23,569 bases of DNA from Candidatus Helarchaeota archaeon (GTDB lineage Archaea > Asgardarchaeota > Lokiarchaeia > Helarchaeales > HEL-GB-A): contig JABXJU010000046.1 in the NCBI GenBank assembly GCA_013375405.1, forward strand, positions 1 through 23,569, in the 5' to 3' direction. Under the pieces are notes generated by a model. The model was not told the DNA's origin and searched no databases. It was given only the letters and a program-made list of their open reading frames with translations. The position numbers and the translations under genes were made by a program. Positions 7,685 through 15,142 of the stretch are shown piece by piece; within the stretch, counting starts at the first letter, position 1, and every line of letters starts with the position of its first letter.

Positions 7685-7740
7685 TCATTTTTCACCTTCA
7701 TTTTTTACCAACATTTTTAATATAATCCTTTTTGTTAGTT

Positions 7741-7804
7741 TACTACTAGGGGTAGTAATATATAAAGTTTACCACTAGTGGTAGTAGTACTACCACTGGT
7801 TGTA
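7741..7804 (-). promoter_or_regulatory. Promoter of the 5158-7684 operon with three 14-bp palindromic operators
   Basis: TACCACTAGTGGTA at 7770-7783 is a perfect 14-bp palindrome. TACTACTAGGGGTA (7741-7754) and TACCACTGGTTGTA (7791-7804) match it at 12 of 14 positions each. Starts are 29 and 21 bp apart, close to three and two helical turns. On the minus strand a TATA-like TTTATATATTA (7756-7766) sits between the first two sites, and transcription would start near 7735. Site 7741 would thus cover the start region and site 7770 the BRE region, as expected for repression. Confidence 0.7.
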
Positions 7805-7861
7805 ATCAAATTTCAATATAAATAAATCAAAAAAAGGGTGCGAAAGCAATTAAGCCTTTTA

Positions 7862-8158
7862 TTAACCAGATTCTTTGGCGATGGTTTTCAACAATTTTGG
7901 TTCTTTTTTATCATCAAAAAACAATAGGACCTTCTCATTGCGTAAGAGGTCAAGTATAAATAACATTTCAAGAAGATCCCCTTCTAGAATCCTCGTTTTG
8001 ACCGTTTTAACAATGCTAATTTTGCCACTTTGGATTCGTTTCTCTAACTCATGGTAATAAATTTCAATACTTCCCTGCTTTTTCTGGATATCGTATGAAA
8101 CTTTATATTTTAAAATTTCAATTTCATTCGTCGGTATTGGAGGAGGGGGTGTTGACAT
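7862..8158 (-). CDS. Small uncharacterised protein
   Basis: A 98-residue protein that I do not recognise. It opens with a proline-rich stretch (MSTPPPPIPTNEIEIL), then a lysine-rich helical segment (YHELEKRIQSGKISIVKTVKTRILEGD) and a hydrophobic helix (LLEMLFILDLLRNEKVLLFF) before a charged tail. The hydrophobic helix contains acidic and basic residues, so a membrane span is unlikely. Start ATG 8158 is preceded by GAGTGAT; an in-frame GTG at 8167 is inside that site. It is transcribed towards the operator-flanked promoter of the next operon, 178 bp away, and is divergent from the MaoC-like gene across about 100 bp. Confidence 0.7.
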   Translation of the reverse strand: MSTPPPPIPTNEIEILKYKVSYDIQKKQGSIEIYYHELEKRIQSGKISIVKTVKTRILEGDLLEMLFILDLLRNEKVLLFFDDKKEPKLLKTIAKESG

Positions 8159-8256
8159 TACTATCACTCTAATAATGAAATATTTTTAACAATGATAAAA
8201 ATATGCTTACTATTAGAATTTTTTAGTTCCTTTGCTTTTTAGGAGTGCTATAAAAA

Positions 8257-8718
8257 ATGGCAAAATTGGTTTTAAAAAACGTAGATGAATTAAAGCAGTA
8301 CTTGGGAAAAGAAATAGGTACAAGTGACTGGCATCTGGTGACGCAAAAGGAAATTAATCTGTTCGCGGATGCTACGGGTGATCATCAATGGATTCATGTT
8401 GATGTCGAGCGTGCAAAAAAAGAATCCCCCTATGGGGGTCCCATAGCACATGGATATTATACTCTAAGTTTAGCCCCGGTTCTAATGGGTCAAATTCTTG
8501 AAGTGCAAGAGAAAAAAATGGGAATCAATTATGGCACAGAGAAAGTGAGATTTCCTGCTCCAGTCCCCGTAGGAATGAAAGTCCGGATGAAAGCTGAACT
8601 TACTACCCTAAAAGAAGTTAAAGGCGGCATTCAAGCACACTATCAATTGACCTTTGAAGTGGAAAATCAACCAAAACCTGCATGTGTGGCTGAAGTAATC
8701 TACCGATATTATGTCTAA
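8257..8718 (+). CDS. MaoC-like hot-dog fold hydratase
   Basis: A 153-residue single hot-dog domain. The catalytic segment FADATGDHQWIHVD (about residues 37-50) contains the Asp and His of (R)-specific enoyl-CoA hydratases, followed by the GPIAHGYYTLSL helix and a VRFPAPVPVG strand. Family members hydrate 2-enoyl-CoA thioesters or act on related acyl thioesters in the cytoplasm; the chain length here is unknown. A crotonase-family gene elsewhere in the window (22491-23255) would act on similar substrates. The start ATG has AGGAGTG 10 nt upstream. The last 22 nt of the gene and the T-rich tract behind it recur exactly at 10292-10340. Confidence 0.92.
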   Translation: MAKLVLKNVDELKQYLGKEIGTSDWHLVTQKEINLFADATGDHQWIHVDVERAKKESPYGGPIAHGYYTLSLAPVLMGQILEVQEKKMGINYGTEKVRFPAPVPVGMKVRMKAELTTLKEVKGGIQAHYQLTFEVENQPKPACVAEVIYRYYV

Positions 8719-8745
8719 TATCTTTTTGCCTTCTTTTTTTTAAAA
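8697..8745 (+). repeat. 49-bp exact direct repeat, copy 1 (MaoC gene end plus terminator)
   Basis: This copy covers the last seven codons of the MaoC-like gene (I-Y-R-Y-Y-V-stop, less one base) and the following T-rich tract ending in eight T and four A. An identical 49-bp copy lies 1595 bp downstream. The T tract is the likely terminator of the MaoC-like gene. Confidence 0.85.
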
Positions 8746-8973
8746 TACCACGGTGAACGTATACATATTCATAAATATCAAAATTAAAAATTTTGAATCA
8801 CCTTTCTTGATTGCAGAAAAGGCCAGTTGTAAATATTTAAATAAAAAGTAATAAAAAGGAAAAAGGTAATTAAAATAAATTGAAATTTGCTAATCATTTT
8901 CTACAATAATGAAAAGATATTCCAATGAGAAATAAGAATTTTTAAAGGAAATTGATAATATGGGGATAAGAAA
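8746..8973. other. Intergenic region, no feature seen
   Basis: An AT-rich stretch between the MaoC-like gene terminator and the first paralog. I find no reading frame with coding character and no clear palindrome. A ribosome binding site (GGGGAT) for the 8974 gene lies at its 3' end. Confidence 0.4.
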
Positions 8974-10137
8974 GTGTTAAAAAAACAACATTCCCTTGGA
9001 GAAATTCCAGACTCGCTAAATACGAAACAGTTCATTGGATTAGCGGAACACTTATGGAAATTTTATAAAGAAATGGGTTGGGATTACTTCGAACAAACTC
9101 TTCTGCAAAATGAAGGATTATTTGAAAGAATTCCAGACTTTTTAAGTGAGAAATTCCAAACGTCGGTCATGGTAGCTAAGAAAGTTTTTGACGATGAAAT
9201 CAAAGATCCTGCGAATGTTCTAACGACTTTTTTCTTTCCGCCTGTGTTGTATGTTCGAGCCGATCTGCAAATGGGTGGGACTAAACTTATTTACGGAAAT
9301 TCAACCGATATCTGTTTTTTTATTATCAATGATATGACTTATGATCTCGAATTACTAATAAATGCACACATGGAAGATGGAATACCTGTTGATTATTGGT
9401 TTATTTCAAAGGATGATGAGGTATTTGAGAGAAGACATATGAAGCTCGGGTGGAAACTTCGCGAAATCCCTGAAAGATCAAAGGATTTTACTAAAAGTGG
9501 TTTTCGTGTTATGGATATCTTGAAGGATGTTCGAAATGAGCGCTCGCCGCAATGGGCTGATTCTGCATACTCCATGTCTATGGTTTGGGCTGGAGGAACC
9601 CTCAACATGCTCATGGAACCGTCTAATTACAATACCGTTGCCGAGCTTTGGGATGGCGTTAATGCTAAAAGGATTTATGGCATGCCCGACATGGTTTTCG
9701 GATATGTTCCTTGGCCTCCTAGTTTAGGCTTGTTATTGTCAATGGGGCGCTCTGAATTTATCATCAGAATCTTAGGTTTGTTGACTCAAAACAATTTATT
9801 TATTAATGCATATGAACCAAAACAGATGGACTTCACGAAAGAAATTACACCTGAGGCTTGGGAATTTTTAATAAGAAATATGAAAGAAAATGGAGTACCC
9901 ACTCCTAGGCAGAGTTTAGGTTGTAAACCCCCTGATTTAAAAAATACGAAGAAGTTCAAAAATGAGGAATTTGACTTTATTTATCCAGCCGGACCCAGAA
10001 TTATGCCCTATGAATGGGGATTAACGGAAGATGAGGCATTTAAGGGAATATATACGGATATCTCCCATGAAACTCCATCAGAGCCAGTTTATAGGAAAGA
10101 ACATATAATTTCTATGGGTGTTGGGCTTGATTATTAG
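8974..10137 (+). CDS. Uncharacterised protein, paralog A
   Basis: A 387-residue soluble protein of a family I do not recognise. It is clearly homologous to the gene at 10429: in an ungapped block (residues 86-194 here) I count 56 of 109 identities. Shared motifs are FFPPV (87-91), a DLQ.G..KL.YG.S.D stretch (97-112), GIPVD (136-140), DEV..RRHMKLG (148-159), DIL.D.RNER.PQW (181-194), WDG (226-228), PWPP (246-249) and a C-terminal SHETP (364-368). The conserved polar residues suggest an enzyme or ligand-binding protein, but no known catalytic motif is recognisable. The start is GTG 8974 with GGGGAT upstream. Neighbours are a MaoC-like hydratase and a membrane lipid-kinase-like gene, which hints at lipid metabolism without proving it. 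Confidence 0.85.
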   Translation: MLKKQHSLGEIPDSLNTKQFIGLAEHLWKFYKEMGWDYFEQTLLQNEGLFERIPDFLSEKFQTSVMVAKKVFDDEIKDPANVLTTFFFPPVLYVRADLQMGGTKLIYGNSTDICFFIINDMTYDLELLINAHMEDGIPVDYWFISKDDEVFERRHMKLGWKLREIPERSKDFTKSGFRVMDILKDVRNERSPQWADSAYSMSMVWAGGTLNMLMEPSNYNTVAELWDGVNAKRIYGMPDMVFGYVPWPPSLGLLLSMGRSEFIIRILGLLTQNNLFINAYEPKQMDFTKEITPEAWEFLIRNMKENGVPTPRQSLGCKPPDLKNTKKFKNEEFDFIYPAGPRIMPYEWGLTEDEAFKGIYTDISHETPSEPVYRKEHIISMGVGLDY

Positions 10138-10181
10138 ATCTTAAAAAATTTATTTATGATTTGAAATTAAACATCTCCTAA

Positions 10182-10277
10182 AAGCGAGTTCATCTACGTA
10201 TGGACTATTGTGTATTATGTGCTTCATGTGATGGTGTATGTCCAGAAGATGCTATTTTAAATCATGAAGCCTGGTAA
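10182..10277 (+). pseudogene. Ferredoxin remnant with one 4Fe-4S motif
   Basis: An open frame after a stop at 10179 reads KRVHLR, then from an ATG at 10200 a 25-codon stretch containing CVLCASCDGVCPEDAI before a TAA at 10275. The CxxCxxCxxxCP spacing is exactly that of a bacterial-type 4Fe-4S cluster site. A free-standing ferredoxin is at least about 55 residues and usually has two motifs, and no good ribosome binding site precedes the ATG, so this looks like the end of a lost ferredoxin-domain gene. A functional 25-residue Fe-S peptide is possible but unlikely. It lies immediately before the second copy of the 49-bp repeat. Confidence 0.6.
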
Positions 10278-10291
10278 TAAAAAGGATTAGA

Positions 10292-10340
10292 AATCTACCG
10301 ATATTATGTCTAATATCTTTTTGCCTTCTTTTTTTTAAAA
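10292..10340 (+). repeat. 49-bp exact direct repeat, copy 2
   Basis: Identical over 49 bases to 8697-8745, including the last codons of the MaoC-like gene and its T-rich tract, but with no MaoC gene in front. Flanking bases differ on both sides. It lies between the ferredoxin stub and the second paralog, as a rearrangement scar would. Confidence 0.85.
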
Positions 10341-10428
10341 AAATCTGCCAAGAATAACTTTTAAACATTTTAAATTAATTGGGTTATTAATTCAGAAATC
10401 AGTAATGTAGTTCTCCAGATGAAGTGAA

Positions 10429-11583
10429 ATGCCCTATTTTACTTATGCGGATATCCCAGACAATGTCCAATCGAAGCGATATCTTCCGTTGCTACATAAT
10501 ATATGGGCGAGTTATAAAAATCTTGGCTGGGAATATTACCAGAAGACGTTTCGGGTGTTTGCTGAAGAGTTTTATACTGTCGCAACCAACCGATTAAACG
10601 ATTCAATCCGGACCTCAAAGGCAGTTATAGAAGGGAAAATCAAAAACCCCGAAAAAGTTCTCGCTTATGCTTTTTTTCCTCCTGTAATCTCAATTCGTGA
10701 AGATCTGCAAACAGGCACCGCGAAATTGTTGTATGGCGAATCTGTAGATACGTCCTTTCTTGTGGTCGATGATGATACTCGCGAAATTCTGTTTATCTTA
10801 AATACGCATATTGAAACGGGCATTCCAGTTGACTGGTGGACTTGCGGACCTGAAGATGAGGTGCTGGATCGCCGGCACATGAAATTAGGATTTAAACTGA
10901 GACATTTTCCACAAAAAATAAAAAAATTCATGGACATAGGTTTAAAATCCATAGATATTTTACGTGATATACGTAATGAGCGTACTCCACAGTGGCAACA
11001 ATCGAATTATATGACGACCCTCCTCTGGACTTCGGCGGCAGTAAATCAAATTGAATATCAAAGTAATTATGGCGCATTAAGTGGCATTTGGGATGGAATT
11101 GAGGCGACCCAATTTGACTTACCTGACTATCTTTTTTGCTACTGCCCCTGGCCTCCATTGATTAGAACACTTGCACGTTTAGGACGGCCTCGATTTGTTC
11201 TTCGTCTTACAGGGCTATCTACTGGACACCAACTCTTTACCCAAGGCATAAATTCTAAAAATTTGGTCTGGTTGGAAGAAAACGTTCCTGAATTATTGGA
11301 TTTATCTATTCGGCAAGTTTGGGAAGAACAAGGGATCATTCGTCCCTCTGAAACTATAACGGAGGAATACCCTTATCTGAAGGAAAAAAAAGATATTGTT
11401 CGAAAATATACAATTTCTTCAAAAGAACAACAACGGATTTCTTGTGAAGATTTAAATCTTACCTGGAAAGAAGCTGCAACAGGTGTGTATTTAAAAGTCT
11501 CACATGAAACCCCAGAGACGGAAGCCATTGATCCATCTCAAATAATAAGTGTCGGACTCGGTACAGAAACCAAATTCCGTTAG
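10429..11583 (+). CDS. Uncharacterised protein, paralog B
   Basis: A 384-residue soluble protein, paralogous to the 8974 gene and of the same unrecognised family. Its conserved blocks include AFFPPV (81-86), DLQTGTAKLLYGES, GIPVDWW (131-137), DEVLDRRHMKLGFKLR (143-158), DILRDIRNERTPQW (176-189), WDG, PWPP and SHETP. The middle (about 190-300) is more divergent and rich in aromatic residues. It has no signal peptide or membrane span. The start ATG is preceded by a weak GAAGTGA. The lipid-kinase-like gene begins 20 nt after its stop with its own GAGG, so the two are probably co-transcribed; a role linked to isoprenoid or membrane lipid substrates is an inference from that. Confidence 0.85.
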   Translation: MPYFTYADIPDNVQSKRYLPLLHNIWASYKNLGWEYYQKTFRVFAEEFYTVATNRLNDSIRTSKAVIEGKIKNPEKVLAYAFFPPVISIREDLQTGTAKLLYGESVDTSFLVVDDDTREILFILNTHIETGIPVDWWTCGPEDEVLDRRHMKLGFKLRHFPQKIKKFMDIGLKSIDILRDIRNERTPQWQQSNYMTTLLWTSAAVNQIEYQSNYGALSGIWDGIEATQFDLPDYLFCYCPWPPLIRTLARLGRPRFVLRLTGLSTGHQLFTQGINSKNLVWLEENVPELLDLSIRQVWEEQGIIRPSETITEEYPYLKEKKDIVRKYTISSKEQQRISCEDLNLTWKEAATGVYLKVSHETPETEAIDPSQIISVGLGTETKFR

Positions 11584-11603
11584 CAATAATTTGAGGCCTA
11601 AAG

Positions 11604-12500
11604 ATGAGTAGTAATAGTATAGTTAAATCGGAAAAACCGCCTCAAGCACCTCGTTCACTAATTTGGACAATTATTTTGTATGTAGGCGTCGTTTTAATTA
11701 TCCCATGCGTGCTATTCATAGATTTATCATATCTCCAAGATGTAATTCTCTCTCTAGTAATAATCAACGTGCTCTTAGTGGTGCTCCTATACATCGGGAT
11801 GAAACGTCATCAACAAGTGAAAGATAAAGATCGAAGTGTCACGACTTTCTCCAGAAAGATGTTTAATATCATTGCAGGATTGCTCTTCGCGTTTTTCATT
11901 TGGATCTTCAATCCCTGGGTCGCATTCTTCATTTTACTTGGAGTAGATTATGCCTTCGGCATACATGAATTTATTTATGTGGTATTAAAAAAGAAAATTT
12001 ATTTTACCGATGCCTTCATAGCGCTCGGGCGCCAAACCGAACCTCATAAGCCATATTTAGCATCGATTATGGCTCTTTTCGCTTTTACCATTACATTAGG
12101 GTTTCAAACCTCTATTTTTCAATATTTCGGTATTCTCCAATTATACCAATACTCCCTCATCATAATATATACAGCCACAGTTCTTATTTGGGGGATTGGA
12201 GATACCGCGGCTTATTTTGCAGGCACACGGTACGGAAACCACAAATTACCTTGGAATAAAAAGAAATCATGGGAAGGATTTTTTGCTAATATGGCAGTCG
12301 GAATAGGGCTTGGAATACTCTTTTTTGCCCCCTTCATGCTACCGTTCCTCACCACTATGTGGTGGATACTTCTAGCTCTCATCGGCGGGCTAGCAGGTGC
12401 GTTCTTTGAAAGTATTAATTTACAGCTGGACGATAATTTTGTAACTCCAGTGTTCACTGGTCTTATCTTAGGACTCGTAATTGTAATTGTGTTTGTTTAA
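11604..12500 (+). CDS. Dolichol/phytol kinase-like (SEC59/DGK1/VTE5 family) membrane protein
   Basis: A 298-residue polytopic membrane protein with about eight hydrophobic segments. The C-terminal half has the CTP-dependent lipid kinase signature: WGIGDTAAYFAG (196-207), a basic KKKSWEG (219-225) and FFESINLQLDDNF (268-279). The KKSWEG element is shared with CDP-diglyceride/CDP-archaeol synthases, but the ES...DDN motif points to the dolichol/phytol kinase branch. The expected reaction is CTP-dependent phosphorylation of a polyprenol or other lipid alcohol at the membrane, for lipid salvage or glycan-carrier supply. It follows paralog B by 20 nt in a likely operon and is convergent with the small GTPase gene 26 bp away. 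Confidence 0.82.
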   Translation: MSSNSIVKSEKPPQAPRSLIWTIILYVGVVLIIPCVLFIDLSYLQDVILSLVIINVLLVVLLYIGMKRHQQVKDKDRSVTTFSRKMFNIIAGLLFAFFIWIFNPWVAFFILLGVDYAFGIHEFIYVVLKKKIYFTDAFIALGRQTEPHKPYLASIMALFAFTITLGFQTSIFQYFGILQLYQYSLIIIYTATVLIWGIGDTAAYFAGTRYGNHKLPWNKKKSWEGFFANMAVGIGLGILFFAPFMLPFLTTMWWILLALIGGLAGAFFESINLQLDDNFVTPVFTGLILGLVIVIVFV

Positions 12501-12526
12501 AAATGGTTAATTAAAAAATCAAAGCC

Positions 12527-13054
12527 TTATTCGATACTTACTTGTTTTTGTATAAGAAATCTTGCAATTCTTGTAAACATTTCATTCACATTGTGCCCAG
12601 TTTTAGCAGAAGTCTCTATTAATTCAAACAGCATATCCGCGCTTTGGAAATAATCATAATTAGTAACTTCACGTTCATTAGCTAAATCTGCCTTATTGGC
12701 GAAAATCGCATAATCAATCGGATCTCCGAGTATTTCTTGGGCATCACTCAACCAACGAGCAATATTTTGAAAAGTTTGAATTTTTGTGATATCAAATACG
12801 ATTATGAGAAAATTTGCGCCGGTATAATAATATTTTTTAAAATTTGCGTATTTCGCTTGTCCTGCAACATCCCACAGAACCAATGTTGCTCCAGTTCTAT
12901 CGACGACTACGTCTTTTTTAAGGAAATCCACCCCAATAGTTGTTATATAGTCCTCTGCAAACCGATTCTCAATGAACCGGCGTATTAAGGAGGTTTTTCC
13001 TACAGAGGGATCTCCTAGAACCATAATTTTAAAGATATAGTGTCGGTCACTCAA
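12527..13054 (-). CDS. Ras/Rab-superfamily small GTPase
   Basis: A 175-residue single G domain with all five motifs: P-loop GDPSVGKT (14-21), switch I Thr39 in YITTIGVD, switch II WDVAGQ (61-66) with the Ras-type Gln, NKAD (120-123) and TSAK (148-151). The G2 block TTIGVDF is typical of the Rab/Ras side. Such GTPases are abundant in Asgard archaea and eukaryotes, where they act as switches; partners here are unknown. The C-terminus (RFLIQKQVSIE) has no cysteine, so it lacks a prenylation tail and should be cytosolic or tethered by partners. The start is TTG 13054 with AGGAAAG upstream, and no in-frame ATG exists before the P-loop except one inside the first strand (residue 11). It is a single-gene unit, convergent with the lipid-kinase-like gene. 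Confidence 0.93.
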   Translation of the reverse strand: MSDRHYIFKIMVLGDPSVGKTSLIRRFIENRFAEDYITTIGVDFLKKDVVVDRTGATLVLWDVAGQAKYANFKKYYYTGANFLIIVFDITKIQTFQNIARWLSDAQEILGDPIDYAIFANKADLANEREVTNYDYFQSADMLFELIETSAKTGHNVNEMFTRIARFLIQKQVSIE

Positions 13055-13261
13055 GCTATCTTTCCTGTTCGATTTCTTTTCTTATCTAATATTTTAGCGG
13101 AACTATTTTATAAGTATGTCTAATAGTATGCGAATTCTATTACCAATTGCAAGCAAAGAGTAAAATAATAAATACTAGCGGCATAAAAATCATCATTAAT
13201 CTTTAAAAAATAATATTTGAATTCATTTGCTTTAGAATCTCTGTGATTTTTTAATCGAATT

Positions 13262-14950
13262 ATGGGATTGATGAATATGAGCGTAAAAGAAATTGATATG
13301 AAGAAACGGAGTAAAGAAATATTTGAAATTATCAGACAAACCCCTTTTTATTATGTGCCATTAGGAGTTATGAAGGGTTTAGGACTTGATGAGAAAGAGA
13401 TCAAGAAAAAACCCTTTATTGGAATTGTAAATACTTGGAATGAGATAAATCCAGGTCACGCACACTTGTTGCAATTGGCGGAAGCAGTGAAATATGGTAT
13501 TATTGAAGCCGGTGGCATCCCGTTCCAATTTTGTACGGTTGCACCTTGTGATGGATGGGCGAACGGTCACGAAGGGATGCGATTCATCCTCCCGCAACGC
13601 GAAATTATCGCTGATTCAATTGAAGCTATGATGGAAGCTCATAAGCTCGACGCCATGGTGACGTTATCAAGCTGCGATAAAATAAATCCCGCCATCTTGA
13701 TGGCTGCAGTTCGTCTAGATGTTCCAACTATCTGCGTTCCAGGAGGGCCGAATCTCTATGAAATCGATTTTGATCCGAATTATCAAGGAATCGAAACTAG
13801 ATTCTATGAAGACTTGAATTTCAAAATAAAATGCATTAGCTGCGCCTCATATGGCGCATGTGCACTCATGGGAACGGCTAATACAACCCAATGTCTCATG
13901 GAAGCGTTCGGAATGACGCTGCCCAATGCTGCCACAATTCCTGCGGTAACCACAATGAAATATAAAATCGCTAAGGAATCTGGAAAGCGAATAATGGAAC
14001 TTCTTAAGAATAATATCACCCCTTCTCAGATAATGACTAGGGAATCCTTAGAAAACGCCATTATGGTGGATGTCGCTATTGGAGGATCAACAAACTCCAC
14101 CCTGCATCTACCAGCAATTGCTGCAGAAATGGACATTGACCTTGACCTAGAAATATTCAACGAGTACAGCAAAAAAATACCAACTATAGCGAACGTTTCT
14201 CCTTCTGGCCGTTATTCCATTGTGGATCTCTACAAAGCAGGAGGCATTCCTGCAGTCCTCCACAGAATCAAAGAACATTTGCATTTGGATTGCCTGACTG
14301 TTTCTGGTAAACTGTTGAAAAAAGTCATTCGTAAAGTGACCGTGCTCGATGAAGATGTAATTCGCCCTTTGGATAATCCAGTCTATCATGAAGGGGGCAC
14401 CGTCGTTTTGAAAGGCAATCTTGCACCAAAAGGGGCTGTCGTGAAACAATCAGCCGTGACAAATCAAGAGATGCTTAAATTTGAAGCTCCTGCGAAAGTA
14501 TTTAACTCCGAAAAAGATGCCATCATCGCTTTAGCAGCTAAAGAGATAGAAAATGGTTCAGTGATCATTATCCGTTATGAAGGTCCTAAAGGCGGCCCTG
14601 GTATGCCCGAACTTTTAGCGCTTACTGCATCTTTAATGCTCTTGAGAAATATGGATCGAGTGGCATTAATCACGGATGGACGGTTTTCTGGAGCGACCCA
14701 AGGACCCTGTATTGGACATGTCTGCCCTGAAGCTTATGTTGGGGGTCCCATTGCAGTTGTTTCAGATGGCGATTTAATAAAAATTGACATTCCAAATAGG
14801 AAACTCGAGATTGCCCTGTCAGACAATGAAATTCAAACACGCCTGCAGAATTGGACTCCAATTGATAAAGGCATAACCAGTAAGACCTTACTTAAATACA
14901 GGGCTCTCGTTACCTCTGCTGCCAAAGGTGCAATTTTAAAGTTTGATTAG
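13262..14950 (+). CDS. ilvD: IlvD/Edd-family dehydratase, probably dihydroxy-acid dehydratase
   Basis: A 562-residue protein with IlvD/Edd architecture: FIGIVNTWNEINPGHAHL near 52-69, APCDGWANGHEGMRFILPQRE (about 95-113), SSCDKINPAIL, a SCASYGACALMGTANTTQ segment, and the C-terminal GRFSGAT with the presumed catalytic Ser476. Likely Fe-S ligands are Cys96, Cys138 and Cys200. The PGHxHL version of the first motif belongs to the subgroup in which the CDG cysteine is used instead. Dihydroxy-acid dehydratase makes 2-oxo acids for valine/isoleucine synthesis, but sugar-acid dehydratases share the fold, and the third motif deviates from the usual CAGMFTANTM. No other branched-chain gene is nearby. 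No good ribosome binding site precedes ATG 13262; ATG 13271 and 13277 are alternatives. A TATA-like TTTAAAAAATA lies near 13203-13213. Confidence 0.85.
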   Translation: MGLMNMSVKEIDMKKRSKEIFEIIRQTPFYYVPLGVMKGLGLDEKEIKKKPFIGIVNTWNEINPGHAHLLQLAEAVKYGIIEAGGIPFQFCTVAPCDGWANGHEGMRFILPQREIIADSIEAMMEAHKLDAMVTLSSCDKINPAILMAAVRLDVPTICVPGGPNLYEIDFDPNYQGIETRFYEDLNFKIKCISCASYGACALMGTANTTQCLMEAFGMTLPNAATIPAVTTMKYKIAKESGKRIMELLKNNITPSQIMTRESLENAIMVDVAIGGSTNSTLHLPAIAAEMDIDLDLEIFNEYSKKIPTIANVSPSGRYSIVDLYKAGGIPAVLHRIKEHLHLDCLTVSGKLLKKVIRKVTVLDEDVIRPLDNPVYHEGGTVVLKGNLAPKGAVVKQSAVTNQEMLKFEAPAKVFNSEKDAIIALAAKEIENGSVIIIRYEGPKGGPGMPELLALTASLMLLRNMDRVALITDGRFSGATQGPCIGHVCPEAYVGGPIAVVSDGDLIKIDIPNRKLEIALSDNEIQTRLQNWTPIDKGITSKTLLKYRALVTSAAKGAILKFD

Positions 14951-14961
14951 AATTTTCCCTA

Positions 14962-14975
14962 TTTTTCTTTTTTTT
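14962..14975 (+). terminator. T-rich terminator of the ilvD-like gene
   Basis: A T tract broken by a single C begins 12 bases after the stop, as expected for archaeal U-tract termination. Confidence 0.5.
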
Positions 14976-15040
14976 AGGCTAACCGAAATTTGCGCATAAT
15001 ACTTTCAGGGGACTCTCCGACCACTATCAGTTTAATCTGA

Positions 15041-15142
15041 TCCATCGTCAGCAGAATCCTTTTAAAAGAATTCTTTGTTGATGAAGATAATTACGTTACA
15101 CATACAGAAGGTAAGAAAATTTGTGGAGATATTACAAATTGA
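15041..15142 (+). pseudogene. Possible 5'-truncated remnant of a small gene
   Basis: An open frame of 33 codons with no ATG, GTG or TTG reads SIVSRILLKEFFVDEDNY and ends KKICGDITN before a TGA at 15140. Its amino-acid composition is protein-like, and its stop overlaps the TTG start of the next small frame in a TTGA arrangement, as in coupled operon genes. It may be the tail of a gene that lost its start, or chance. Confidence 0.25.

Noticed and set aside
7862..8057. Plus-strand 60-codon frame antisense to the small 98-residue gene
   Set aside because: It lacks a ribosome binding site, and the minus-strand frame has the better start signal and composition.
13409..13465. Apparent loss of the first Fe-S cysteine in the IlvD-like protein (INPGH instead of a PCN-type motif)
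   Set aside because: The PGHxHL form is normal in the subgroup of this family whose cluster cysteine lies in the later CDG motif, which is present here as Cys96.
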